Source of the DNA: Candidatus Sulfotelmatobacter sp.
GTDB taxonomy: Bacteria > Acidobacteriota > Terriglobia > Terriglobales > Acidobacteriaceae
Assembly (NCBI GenBank): GCA_030044775.1
Contig: JASICF010000019.1
Location: 1 to 19,816 of the forward strand
Length of the DNA: 19,816 bases
Reading direction: 5' to 3'
Shown: positions 1 to 7,827 of the stretch, piece after piece
Layout: each line of letters opens with the position of its first letter
Numbering within the stretch: the first letter of the stretch is position 1
Position numbers and translations under genes: made by a program
The notes under the pieces: model-generated
Told to the model about the DNA's origin: nothing
The model's input: the letters and a program-made list of their open reading frames with translations, nothing else
Databases searched by the model: none

Positions 1-577
1 GCGGCTCGGCTGCGGGATCGCGATATCCGAAGATGTGAATGCAGACGAGTCCGACGACCGACGCCACGCGATAGCAGTATTGTCGGAGATCATCGAATGT
101 CTGGTACTGAATGCTCAGCCCGGGAATAGGAGGAGATGCGAACCCGGGTTCATCCTCATCGTTCTTCTGTGACGCGATCTGAGCATCGACAACGTCCATG
201 GCTGTGCCATGAGCCAGTTCGTCGAGCAGGCCGGCCGGAATCGTGTAGCGGCGCTGGGCATCGGTGAGCGCAAGCAAAATGGGATCGTCGCTGGGCTCGC
301 CTTGCTGGGCGCGGTGCAATGCATCGAGCCAGGTATCGAGTTTGCGGCGGCGTTCTTCGAAGCTTAAAGCCGCATCGTCGGCGATATCGTCGCAGCGGCG
401 CATAAAGGCGTACACGGCGCACAGCGCCTCCCGCTTGCGCTTCGGCAAAACCAGAAATGCGTAGTAGAAATTTTTGGCATTGGCGCGAGTGATACCGCGG
501 CAAACCGAGTACGCCATGATGAGCTGGGCAGGTGCTGGAGCCCAGGCGCTCGGCATTGGTTCAGCGCCGGCGCTCAT
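1..577 (-). CDS. hpnD: Presqualene diphosphate synthase HpnD (3' end cut by window edge)
   Basis: A squalene/phytoene synthase-family protein read on the minus strand from an ATG at 577 and still open at the left edge, so 192 residues are visible. The N-terminal half carries the family's first aspartate-rich motif, RRCDDIADD at about residues 61-68, which binds Mg2+ and the diphosphate of farnesyl diphosphate. It is preceded by the typical SVCRGITRANAKNFYYAF segment. HpnD condenses two farnesyl diphosphates to presqualene diphosphate in the HpnCDE route to squalene. Its start overlaps the hpnC stop as ATGA (4 bp), which suggests translational coupling. Assignment as HpnD rather than HpnC rests on the paired arrangement with the gene upstream and on the better match to phytoene-synthase-like sequences. 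The second aspartate motif lies outside the window. Confidence 0.85.
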   Translation of the reverse strand, partial: MSAGAEPMPSAWAPAPAQLIMAYSVCRGITRANAKNFYYAFLVLPKRKREALCAVYAFMRRCDDIADDAALSFEERRRKLDTWLDALHRAQQGEPSDDPILLALTDAQRRYTIPAGLLDELAHGTAMDVVDAQIASQKNDEDEPGFASPPIPGLSIQYQTFDDLRQYCYRVASVVGLVCIHIFGYRDPAAEP

Positions 578-1512
578 AACAACTTCCCCAGCGCAGCCCG
601 AACAACCAGCCTGAGCTTGCGGCTCTTTGAGATTGCCGGACGGCGGCCGAGCACGGCGAAATTCTGGCGCTCGATCGCGTTCAGAATCTCCTGCCCACCG
701 CGGCTAAAGAGTTCGATATCAATGGCTAATTCTCTGGTAACTTGTTTCACCAGCGGAAGGCCGCGATCGAACCATTCGCGGGCACGCTGGACTTCGAACT
801 TCATCATCTCGCAAAACGTGGGCGTGTTTCGGTTTTGGGCGACGTCTTCTTCGCTCACCAAAAACCGTCGCAGGTCTTCGAGCGGCAGATAAATTCGGCC
901 TTTTGCGTAATCGACCGTGACATCCTGCCAGAAATTTGCCAGTTGCAGCGCTGTGCACGTGTAGTCGGAAAGCCGCTGGCGCTCGGAATCCTTATAACCG
1001 CAAAGGTAGAGCACGAGATGGCCGACGGGATTGGCCGAATAATGACAATAAGCAAGCAGGTCCTTGAACGTCTCGAAGCGGGTAACGGTTTGATCCTGGC
1101 GGAAGGCAACGAGTAGATCGGAAAATTCATAGCGGGGAATCGCGAACTTGTAAATGGTTTCCTTGAGCGCAACAAATACCGGATGGCGAGGACTACCGAC
1201 ATAACACGTGTCGAGTTGGGCTTGCCATTGATCGAGTAGCGCCAGGGAAGCAGTGGCATCGCCGACTTCGTCGCCAAGATCATCGGAAATTCGGCAATAA
1301 GCGTAGACATTGAAGAAATCCTGGCGAAGATTTCTAGGCAAAAACCAGGTGGCAACGGAGAAATTCTCGTAATGCGTGCGGGCGAGGCGCGCACAATATT
1401 GTTGAGCTTCAGCGAGGGATGGAGGCTTGTCGGGTATCGCGTAGTCAGGAGAAAGGCGCGACCAGCCGAGAGATTCAGCGTTCGAGAAGTTTTGCTCAGC
1501 CGCTTGAGTCAC
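574..1512 (-). CDS. hpnC: Hydroxysqualene synthase HpnC
   Basis: A 312-residue trans-isoprenyl diphosphate synthase of the squalene/phytoene synthase family. Both catalytic aspartate motifs are visible: SDDLGDE near residues 76-82 and DVTVD at 197-201, the latter in NFWQDVTVDYAKGR. HpnC converts presqualene diphosphate to hydroxysqualene, which HpnE reduces to squalene for hopanoid synthesis. The start is GTG at 1512. An in-frame TGA, the stop of the preceding dehydrogenase, lies only one codon upstream, so no longer start exists. No clear Shine-Dalgarno is seen, so translation probably depends on coupling to the upstream gene. It overlaps hpnD by 4 bp at its 3' end. The side-by-side pair of two synthase paralogues is the usual bacterial hpnC-hpnD arrangement. 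Confidence 0.9.
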   Translation of the reverse strand: MTQAAEQNFSNAESLGWSRLSPDYAIPDKPPSLAEAQQYCARLARTHYENFSVATWFLPRNLRQDFFNVYAYCRISDDLGDEVGDATASLALLDQWQAQLDTCYVGSPRHPVFVALKETIYKFAIPRYEFSDLLVAFRQDQTVTRFETFKDLLAYCHYSANPVGHLVLYLCGYKDSERQRLSDYTCTALQLANFWQDVTVDYAKGRIYLPLEDLRRFLVSEEDVAQNRNTPTFCEMMKFEVQRAREWFDRGLPLVKQVTRELAIDIELFSRGGQEILNAIERQNFAVLGRRPAISKSRKLRLVVRAALGKLL

Positions 1513-1515
1513 AAG

Positions 1516-2565
1516 TCAGTGCCCGGGAATAATCGCGGTTTTGATGTCGCCGCCCCGGTTCAACATGTGGCGGAGCACCTTCTGCAAGCTCGAGAGGGGC
1601 GCTTCGCCGGTGATGTAATCGGTGGGGCGAATCTTTTTGGCGGCGATCAGCCCGAACGCCCGGCGCACGGTTTCCGGCGTATGGTGGAACGTTGCCTTGA
1701 GCGTGATTTCCGAATAGTGCAGGCGGTTGGTATCGAGCTGCACCTTGCTACCGCTGGCGCATCCGCCGAAAAAGTTCACCGTGCCGCCTTTGCGGACCAT
1801 GTCGATGGCCCACTCCCAGGCTTCGGGACGGCCGACGGCTTCGATCACGACATCGCAGCCGCGCTTCTGAGGCGTGAGAGCGCGGACGGCGTCGACTACA
1901 TTTTGCGCTTTCGTGGTTTGCACGATTTCGTGCGCGCCCATATGCTTGGCCGCGGTGACCTGCTCGTCGCGCTTTACCACAGCGATCACGTTGCATCCGA
2001 TGGCCCGCGCCACTTGAATAAACATCAGGCCGATCGGCCCCCCGCCAATGATAGTGACGGTGTCGCCGATCTCAACTCCGGTTTCATGCAACCCCCGAAG
2101 AACGCAGGCCAAAGGCTCGGTCATGGCGGCATCTTCGAAGCTGACGTTCGGCGGAATGACCAGCATGTTGGCTTCCACGATGCGCCGCGGCACGCGAATG
2201 TATTCCGCGTAGGCGCCGTTGTTGAAGAGCAGATCCTCGCAAAGATTCTCCTGGTGCTTCGAGCAGTAAAAGCACATCTGGCAGGGAGCGGAATTGAGCG
2301 CGACGACACGCTGGCCTTTCTTGAAGCTGACAACGCCCTCGCCAACTTCTTCCACCACTCCCGCCAGTTCGTGGCCGAACAGCGCTGGAGGCACGATCAT
2401 GCGGGCGTGATAGCCGCGCTGGTAGACCTTGAGATCGGTGCCGCAGGTGAGCGCCACCTGCACCTTCACCAGTACCTCGCCTTTCTCCACGCGAGGGATC
2501 GGCACTTTTTCGATCTTGATATCTTCTTTGCCGTAGAGGACGGCGGCTGTCATCTTTCCGTTCAC
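1516..2565 (-). CDS. Zinc-dependent medium-chain alcohol dehydrogenase (first of two in the hopanoid operon)
   Basis: A medium-chain dehydrogenase/reductase of the threonine/sorbitol dehydrogenase type, 349 residues from the chosen start. Catalytic zinc ligands are C41 (TCGTDLK) and H65-E66 (FGHELAG). The structural zinc site has four cysteines, C95, C98, C101 and C109. The Rossmann motif is GGGPIGL in the second half, so NAD(P)H-dependent alcohol/aldehyde or polyol oxidoreduction is expected; the substrate is unknown. The GTG at 2565 is preferred because it overlaps the upstream TGA as GTGA and has AAGGAAG six bases upstream. ATG starts at 2553 and 2601 are alternatives. It shares its architecture with the neighbouring dehydrogenase but is clearly divergent, so this is not a recent duplication. 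Its place between hpnG and hpnC suggests a role linked to hopanoid or squalene metabolism, which is inference. Confidence 0.85.
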   Translation of the reverse strand: MNGKMTAAVLYGKEDIKIEKVPIPRVEKGEVLVKVQVALTCGTDLKVYQRGYHARMIVPPALFGHELAGVVEEVGEGVVSFKKGQRVVALNSAPCQMCFYCSKHQENLCEDLLFNNGAYAEYIRVPRRIVEANMLVIPPNVSFEDAAMTEPLACVLRGLHETGVEIGDTVTIIGGGPIGLMFIQVARAIGCNVIAVVKRDEQVTAAKHMGAHEIVQTTKAQNVVDAVRALTPQKRGCDVVIEAVGRPEAWEWAIDMVRKGGTVNFFGGCASGSKVQLDTNRLHYSEITLKATFHHTPETVRRAFGLIAAKKIRPTDYITGEAPLSSLQKVLRHMLNRGGDIKTAIIPGH

Positions 2566-3704
2566 TGCTGACTTCCTTCCGCTTGCCGCGAACCGTTCCA
2601 TGCGCCGGCGGGCTGAATGACAATCTTCATCGATGCCGGCTGCGGATGCGCCGCAAATTCGAGGGCCTGAGCCGCATCCCGCAAGGAAAAACGGTGACTG
2701 ATGAGCTTTTCCAGATCCATCTCCCGATTCATGACAAAATCAACCGATTCTTCCTGCAGGTCGACCGAGGCACTATAAGAACCAACCAGCGCCTTCTCAT
2801 CCACGCAAACCGCAGCCGGATCAATCACCACTTCGCCATGCTGAGTCTGCGCAAACAGCAATACCCGCCCCCCAGGCCGAGCAGCGTCCATTGCGGGACG
2901 GATCAAGGCGTTGCTGCCGACTGCCAGAATCACCGCGTCGGCACCGCGACCCTCAGTTCGCTCCCGCACAGAGCTGACTACATCCTGTTGCGACGCATCG
3001 ATCGTCCGTTCAAATCGCAGGCTTTTGGATATTTTAAGCCTCTCCGCGTACAAATCGGAAGTAATAACGGTGGCCCCGGCCCGGCGTGCAAGGACGCTCA
3101 GGATGATGCCTATCGGACCTTGCCCGATGGTCAATACAGTCTCGCCTGGAGTCAGCCGCAGGGCTTCGATTCCCTTCATGCATGTGTTGACAGGCTCGAC
3201 AAAACAAGCCTGCTCGAACGACACTTCATCGGGAATGCGTACAGTCCCCTGCTCGACGATCCAATCCATGACGCGAACATATTCCGCGAAACCTCCGCCG
3301 GAGGGTTCGAAGCCGGCGGTGCATCCTACTTTCTTATAAGTGAGGCACTGGGCGAAGGTTTTGTGGCGGCAATAATAACAAGTGCGGCAAGGGATATGGT
3401 GAAAAACGACGACTCGATCGCCGACACGGAATTTGCCGACTCCCTCGCCGACAGCGGCTACTTCACCCGAGGTTTCATGCCCGAAAATTCGCGGCGCAGC
3501 GTGCGAGCCGGTAGCTATTTTTTTCAGGTCGGTCCCACACACGCCGCAGGTGTGAACGCGAACAAGAATTTCGCCGGGACCAATTTTGGGCACGGGCACG
3601 GTCTCGAGCCGCACATCGTTGACGCCCCGATAGACGGCGGCAAGCATAGTTGCTGGGATGGATTGGCTGGCGTTTTCCAGTTCGACTTGTCCGGCAATAC
3701 TCAT
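2562..3704 (-). CDS. Zinc-dependent medium-chain alcohol dehydrogenase (second of two in the hopanoid operon)
   Basis: A 380-residue medium-chain dehydrogenase. Catalytic zinc ligands are C56 (CGVCGTDL) and H76-E77 (FGHETSG). Structural zinc cysteines are C106, C109, C112 and C120. The nucleotide-binding glycine motif is GQGPIG. The protein resembles L-threonine/sorbitol/galactitol dehydrogenases generally; no specific substrate can be read from the sequence. The ATG at 3704 has no evident Shine-Dalgarno. An internal ATG at residue 20 (MLAAVYRGVND) matches the usual family N-terminus and could be the true start. It lies 18 bp downstream of hpnG and overlaps the next dehydrogenase by a few bases, so it is operonic. 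Two tandem but dissimilar dehydrogenases here could act on successive alcohol/aldehyde steps or on different stereoisomers; this is inference. Confidence 0.85.
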   Translation of the reverse strand: MSIAGQVELENASQSIPATMLAAVYRGVNDVRLETVPVPKIGPGEILVRVHTCGVCGTDLKKIATGSHAAPRIFGHETSGEVAAVGEGVGKFRVGDRVVVFHHIPCRTCYYCRHKTFAQCLTYKKVGCTAGFEPSGGGFAEYVRVMDWIVEQGTVRIPDEVSFEQACFVEPVNTCMKGIEALRLTPGETVLTIGQGPIGIILSVLARRAGATVITSDLYAERLKISKSLRFERTIDASQQDVVSSVRERTEGRGADAVILAVGSNALIRPAMDAARPGGRVLLFAQTQHGEVVIDPAAVCVDEKALVGSYSASVDLQEESVDFVMNREMDLEKLISHRFSLRDAAQALEFAAHPQPASMKIVIQPAGAWNGSRQAEGSQQ

Positions 3705-3722
3705 GAAGAGGCTAAATAAAGT

Positions 3723-4430
3723 TTATATCGTTTTCGCTTCGATTGGGTTATTCGCCAGATGGCGGGGATCGTTCAGATATTTCCCCAGCGCTTTCGCGGC
3801 CTTGTTGCTATTGCGGGCCAGTTCGGCGGTACGCGGCCACAACCACGGCCTGAGCGCTGCATGAAAGGCGAAACTGGCATTGCGAAAGCGGCCTAGGGGG
3901 TCAATAAAGCGGGAAAGATCGGGCATATCGAATTCAAACCCGTCGGAGATAACTTTTGTTGCGCGGAAGGTGATGCCGTGGACGCGGGCGGCGGTGGCGA
4001 CCGCGGCGGCTTCCATGTCGATGGCTTGCGCCGCGTAAGCCTGGGCGAGCTTGGCTTTTTGCTGCGCACCGGCGACGTGCGTGCAAGTAAGGAGTGTTCC
4101 CTTGCCTCCGGCGATGTTGATCCGGCCGCCATCCCGGCCGTCGATAACCAGCGAGGGCGTGAAAATGTCCCCCACACACATGCCGGGCTGCAAAGCTCCG
4201 GCAAAACCGACCGAATGCAACAAGTCCGGATGATAAAGTTCGACGGCAGCTTCAGCGGCGCGCCGGGCGGCATCGAGGCCAATTCCGCCGGCGATAAGAA
4301 CGGCGCCGTCGGCCTCGTAGAGGGTAAAAGCGCGACCGGAGTACGACTGTTGGATGCGGCGGGACTTACGAATCAGTCCGCTGACTTCGCGTTCGAGAGC
4401 GGCGATGATGGCAATCCTAGACATAGCCAT
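3723..4430 (-). CDS. hpnG: Hopanoid-associated phosphorylase HpnG (nucleoside phosphorylase family)
   Basis: A 235-residue protein of the MTA/SAH nucleosidase and purine nucleoside phosphorylase superfamily. It begins MAMSRIAIIAALEREV and contains a GFAGAL segment near residue 75, the AIDMEAAAVA ribose-binding motif at 136-145 and VISDGFEFDMPD with the catalytic-type aspartate at 163. In characterised hopanoid producers, HpnG releases adenine from adenosylhopane to give ribosylhopane or its phosphate. The reading frame stays open to 4628, but that stretch lies inside hpnA and is not family-like, so the start is ATG 4430 or ATG 4424, overlapping the hpnA stop by 14 or 8 bp. Its partner HpnH (radical SAM, makes adenosylhopane) is not in this window. 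The stop is TAA at 3723-3725. Confidence 0.9.
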   Translation of the reverse strand: MAMSRIAIIAALEREVSGLIRKSRRIQQSYSGRAFTLYEADGAVLIAGGIGLDAARRAAEAAVELYHPDLLHSVGFAGALQPGMCVGDIFTPSLVIDGRDGGRINIAGGKGTLLTCTHVAGAQQKAKLAQAYAAQAIDMEAAAVATAARVHGITFRATKVISDGFEFDMPDLSRFIDPLGRFRNASFAFHAALRPWLWPRTAELARNSNKAAKALGKYLNDPRHLANNPIEAKTI

Positions 4431-5406
4431 TCGCCCGGAACCACTCGACCGCGCGGCGCAAAGCGGCGTCGGGCGAAACGATTCGCCATCCCAGTTCGCG
4501 CTCGGCCTTGTCGGAACTGGCCCACATTTTTTTCTTGCCCATGCGAACGCTTTCGATGGTGGCGCGCGGCTCTTTGCCGAGTATGCGGCCGCTAACCGCT
4601 TGGTCAACCGCGCCTGCAAGGTACGCAACGAAGTAGGGCAGCTTCACGGTCGGCGAAGGCAGGCCGGAGATTGCGCCGAGTTTATCCAGAATCTGTTTAA
4701 GCGTGAGATTCTCGCCGCCCAGAATATACCGCTCTCCTGACTTCCCTTTTTCAAGCGCAGCAACGTGGCCGCGAGCACATTCGCATACGTCAACGAGGTT
4801 TAATCCGGTTTCAACGTATGCGGGAAACTTCCGCTTCAGAAAATCGACGACGATGCGGCCCGTTGGGGTGGGTTTGATATCCCGTTCGCCGATCGGAGTC
4901 GTCGGATTCACAGTAACCACACGCATACCGCCGCTGCGTCCCGCATCGAGCGCGATTTGCTCGGCCATGAACTTGGAGCGTTTGTAGTGGCCGATCATGT
5001 CGGCGAGGGAAACGGGAGAATCTTCATCGGCAGGCTGGCCGCTTCGCGTGAAACCGATGGTGGCGACGCTCGACGTGTAAACCACGTTCTTGACGCCGTT
5101 CTTGCGCGCGGCTTCAAGGACGGCGCGCGTGCCTTCGACGTTCGAGCGGTACATATCGTTGGGATCGGTTACCCAGAGGCGATAGTCGGCGGCGACATGG
5201 AAGACCGTATCGCATCCAGACATGGCTTTTTCAAGCGATGCCGGATCGCGAAGGTCTCCGGCAACGGTTTCGGCCTTTAAGCCTTCGAGATTTTTCAAAT
5301 TGCTCGTTGGACGAACGAGCAGGCGCAGCTCGGCTCCTTGGTCGGCAAGCACGCGGGCCACGTGAGAACCAAGAAATCCGGTGGCGCCTGTGAGGAATGC
5401 CTTCAA
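4417..5406 (-). CDS. hpnA: Hopanoid-associated sugar epimerase HpnA (extended SDR)
   Basis: A 329-residue extended short-chain dehydrogenase/reductase. The N-terminal NAD-binding motif is TGATGFLG (6-13). The catalytic residues are the serine in YTSSVATIG (about 112-113) and YKRSK (Y141, K145). It resembles dihydroflavonol reductase-like and NAD-dependent epimerases, the group to which hopanoid-associated HpnA belongs; its precise reaction is not settled. The initiation codon is TTG at 5406. An in-frame TGA lies five codons upstream and no in-frame ATG or GTG intervenes, so TTG is the only start that gives the complete Rossmann motif. The 3' end overlaps hpnG. A 46-bp gap separates it from the cupin gene upstream, where no promoter stands out. 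Confidence 0.9.
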   Translation of the reverse strand: MKAFLTGATGFLGSHVARVLADQGAELRLLVRPTSNLKNLEGLKAETVAGDLRDPASLEKAMSGCDTVFHVAADYRLWVTDPNDMYRSNVEGTRAVLEAARKNGVKNVVYTSSVATIGFTRSGQPADEDSPVSLADMIGHYKRSKFMAEQIALDAGRSGGMRVVTVNPTTPIGERDIKPTPTGRIVVDFLKRKFPAYVETGLNLVDVCECARGHVAALEKGKSGERYILGGENLTLKQILDKLGAISGLPSPTVKLPYFVAYLAGAVDQAVSGRILGKEPRATIESVRMGKKKMWASSDKAERELGWRIVSPDAALRRAVEWFRANGYV

Positions 5407-5452
5407 GTGAGTTCTCGTTCAACCAAGGCAACCTGAGCGCGATCCGCGGCGA

Positions 5453-5830
5453 TCACTTGGCCGCGTAACCGCTGGCGCCAAGAAAGTGGAGCGAGACGTA
5501 CGGCTCATCACCCACGACCCAACTGTCGTGACCCGGAGGTCCAGGTGGGATGTAGAAGAGTTTGCCCGCGCGGAGTTCATGGATGATCCCGTCTTTCATT
5601 GCCGCAGTGGCGCAACCGGAAAGCACCAGGCCTATGTGCTCCACATTGCAAAGCGACGCTCCTACTTTGGGCCCCACATGGAGCGACCACTTCCATCCGG
5701 GCTGGTATGTTGCGCGCCCGATCGTCATTCCCCCGATGTTTACGATTTCGAATTTTCCTTTCTCAAATATTCGCACTTCGTCGGGGTCTTCGAAGCTTTT
5801 CAAAACTGGCTCGATCGCAAGCATAAGCAT
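5453..5830 (-). CDS. Small cupin-fold protein inside the hopanoid operon
   Basis: A 125-residue single-domain cupin candidate. The beta-barrel core is suggested by GWKWSLHVGP (45-54), NVEHIGLVLSG (62-72) and FYIPPGPPGHDSWVVGDEP (92-110). The canonical HxH of cupin motif 1 is absent. Possible metal ligands are H51, E64, H65 and H101, so metal binding is uncertain. There is no signal peptide or membrane segment. Cupins of this size may be sensors, isomerases or dioxygenase-like enzymes, and no function can be assigned from sequence. It begins 12 bp after the squalene-hopene cyclase stop with a double start (MLMLAIEP; ATG 5830 or 5824) and is clearly co-transcribed. Location suggests a link to hopanoid production, possibly regulatory or terpenoid binding; this is inference. 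Confidence 0.75.
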   Translation of the reverse strand: MLMLAIEPVLKSFEDPDEVRIFEKGKFEIVNIGGMTIGRATYQPGWKWSLHVGPKVGASLCNVEHIGLVLSGCATAAMKDGIIHELRAGKLFYIPPGPPGHDSWVVGDEPYVSLHFLGASGYAAK

Positions 5831-5842
5831 AAGCCGTCCGGC

Positions 5843-7810
5843 CTAACTTCCCTCTTTCTCCATCACCTTCTGATAGGTCGTCAGCGCGAGCAGCGGGAAG
5901 TATTCGCGATAGAGGTGGTACTTCAAATAAAACACGCGTGGGAAGCCGGTACCGGTGAAGTAACGCTCATCCCAGGAGCCGTTTTCCTTCTGGGTGCGCA
6001 GCAGATAAGCTACCCCGCGCGCAACGCTGTCGCTGCGCGTATCTCCAGCGGCGAGCAAGCCGAGAATCGCCCACGCGGTTTGTGAAGGAGTGCTGTCCCC
6101 CTGCCCGCGCAAGGTGGGATCGTCGTAAGCGCCGACGGTTTCTCCCCATCCGCCATCGGGATTCTGCACCATCCGCAGCCACTCGGCTCCCTGCTGAATG
6201 CAGGGCTCGTGGTGGTCGATGCTCATGGCTTCGAGTCCGCGCAGCACGAGCGCAGTGCCGTAGATATAATTCACCCCCCAGCGGCCGAACCAACTGCCGT
6301 CGGGCTCCTGTTCGTCGCGAATGAATTGAATCGCGCGCTTTACAGCTTTGTGATTCTTGTCGTAGCCGTAAGCAGCGAACATCTCCAGCATGCGTCCGGT
6401 AATATCGACGGTCGCGGGATCGAGCATCGCGTTGTGATCGGCGAACGGGATGTGCTGAAAAATCATCTCATCGTTGTCTTTGTCGAATGAGGCCCAACCG
6501 CCGTTCTTGCATTGCATGGATAAGATCCAGTCGATGGCCCGCTGCACCGACTCACGCTGATATCGGCCATTGGGATGCTCGACGCGGCTAAGCGCAAGGC
6601 AAACCATGCCCGTATCATCGACGTCGGGATAGAACTCGTTGTTGAACTCGAAGTACCAACCGGCTGGCTTGCCTTTTTTGTTCTTGACCTGCCAATCGCC
6701 GGGATTGCGAACCTGTTTTTGCAAAATCCAGTCGGCACACTTCACCAGGCGCGCATCGTTGGCGGAAACTCCGGCTTCGCCGAGCGCGAAGAGAGCGTAG
6801 GCTGTATCCCACACCGGAGACATGCAAGGCTGCATGCGGAACGTATCTTTCTCTTCGATACCAAGTTTCTCAAACTCGTCGAGAGCCCGGATTACTTGGG
6901 GATCGTCGAGCGAGTATCCCTGTGCGCGGAGGGCGATAATGGCATTTAGCATCGAAGGATAGATCGCACCCAAGCCGTCACTCATTTCGAAGTGTTCCAA
7001 CATCCACTTCTCTGCTTTCTTGAGCGCGATCGATCTCAGCGGACGAACGTGAACTGCCTCGAACCAATGCGTGAGACGGTCGAGACACAGGAAAAAGTTC
7101 CGCCAGGAAACGATCTTTTTCGACCAGTGAAGGTGCATGCGCGACTTCTGCATCCCTCCCACAAACAATTCTTCCACGCCCATTTCTCGCGGAATCTTCT
7201 TGAACGGTTTTTTCGCGTAGCAAATGGAAAGCGGAACCAATATCGCACGCGACCACGAAGAAATCTCGTAGATGTTGAACCAGAACCAGTTGGGAAAAAG
7301 AACGATTTCAGGAGGGATCGCTGGAACCGCGTCGTAGTCGTACTGGCCGAAGAAACAAAGGTAGATTTTCGTAAATGTGTTGACTTCCGTGACCCCCCCG
7401 AGTTCAAGAATCCTGTTGCGGGCGCGTTGTAGAACAGGGTGGTCCGCTTTGTACCCGGCGAGCTTGAGCGCGAAATAAGCTTTCACCGACGCGCTGATAT
7501 TCGAAGGGCCGGCTTCATAAATGCTCCAGCCGCCGTCTTCGTTTTGGTGCTGGATGATCCAGTTGGCCGCCTTTTGAAAGCGCTCAGGGTTGCCGGTTCC
7601 GAGAAGAGTGTGGAGCAGAATGTAATCCGATTCGAGCGTGGTATCGGCTTCGAGTTCTCCGCACCAGTAGCCCTGCTCATGCTGTTGGGAAAAAAGAAAA
7701 TCGCGCGCCGCTCTTATGGCTGCTCCTACGCGGGTGAACAGCGCATCAATTCTGCCGAAACGCAGTTGCGGATCAGAAGCTATGTAAGGGTTGGGGGAGT
7801 TGGTTTCCAT
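5843..7810 (-). CDS. shc: Squalene-hopene cyclase
   Basis: A 655-residue class II triterpene cyclase that cyclises squalene to hopene/hopanol at the membrane. The catalytic acid motif DVDDT lies at residues 396-400. Several QW repeats are visible: QNEDGGW (about 89-95), QCKNGGW (433-439), QEPDGSW (501-507), QNPDGGW (549-555) and QKENGSW (607-613). Length fits the bacterial family (roughly 630-680 residues). The frame is open upstream to 8035, but that extension lies within ispH and is unlike any cyclase N-terminus. ATG 7810 (METNSPNPY) has AGGG about six bases upstream and leaves a 17-bp gap after ispH. Also called hpnF. Confidence 0.96.
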   Translation of the reverse strand: METNSPNPYIASDPQLRFGRIDALFTRVGAAIRAARDFLFSQQHEQGYWCGELEADTTLESDYILLHTLLGTGNPERFQKAANWIIQHQNEDGGWSIYEAGPSNISASVKAYFALKLAGYKADHPVLQRARNRILELGGVTEVNTFTKIYLCFFGQYDYDAVPAIPPEIVLFPNWFWFNIYEISSWSRAILVPLSICYAKKPFKKIPREMGVEELFVGGMQKSRMHLHWSKKIVSWRNFFLCLDRLTHWFEAVHVRPLRSIALKKAEKWMLEHFEMSDGLGAIYPSMLNAIIALRAQGYSLDDPQVIRALDEFEKLGIEEKDTFRMQPCMSPVWDTAYALFALGEAGVSANDARLVKCADWILQKQVRNPGDWQVKNKKGKPAGWYFEFNNEFYPDVDDTGMVCLALSRVEHPNGRYQRESVQRAIDWILSMQCKNGGWASFDKDNDEMIFQHIPFADHNAMLDPATVDITGRMLEMFAAYGYDKNHKAVKRAIQFIRDEQEPDGSWFGRWGVNYIYGTALVLRGLEAMSIDHHEPCIQQGAEWLRMVQNPDGGWGETVGAYDDPTLRGQGDSTPSQTAWAILGLLAAGDTRSDSVARGVAYLLRTQKENGSWDERYFTGTGFPRVFYLKYHLYREYFPLLALTTYQKVMEKEGS

Positions 7811-7827
7811 GCTATCCCTGAATTCCG

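Noticed and set aside
1372..2571. Long plus-strand open frame (399 codons) antisense to the first dehydrogenase
   Set aside because: The minus-strand gene has intact zinc and Rossmann motifs; the antisense translation has none and is His/Arg/Asp-rich as expected from codon-bias mirroring.
2583..3719. Long plus-strand open frame (378 codons) antisense to the second dehydrogenase
   Set aside because: Same reason: a complementary-strand artefact with no domain, and the opposite strand is clearly coding.
4431..4628. N-terminal extension of hpnG
   Set aside because: It overlaps the hpnA coding region and is Arg/Ala/Pro-rich without family similarity; hpnG proteins begin near MSRIAII.
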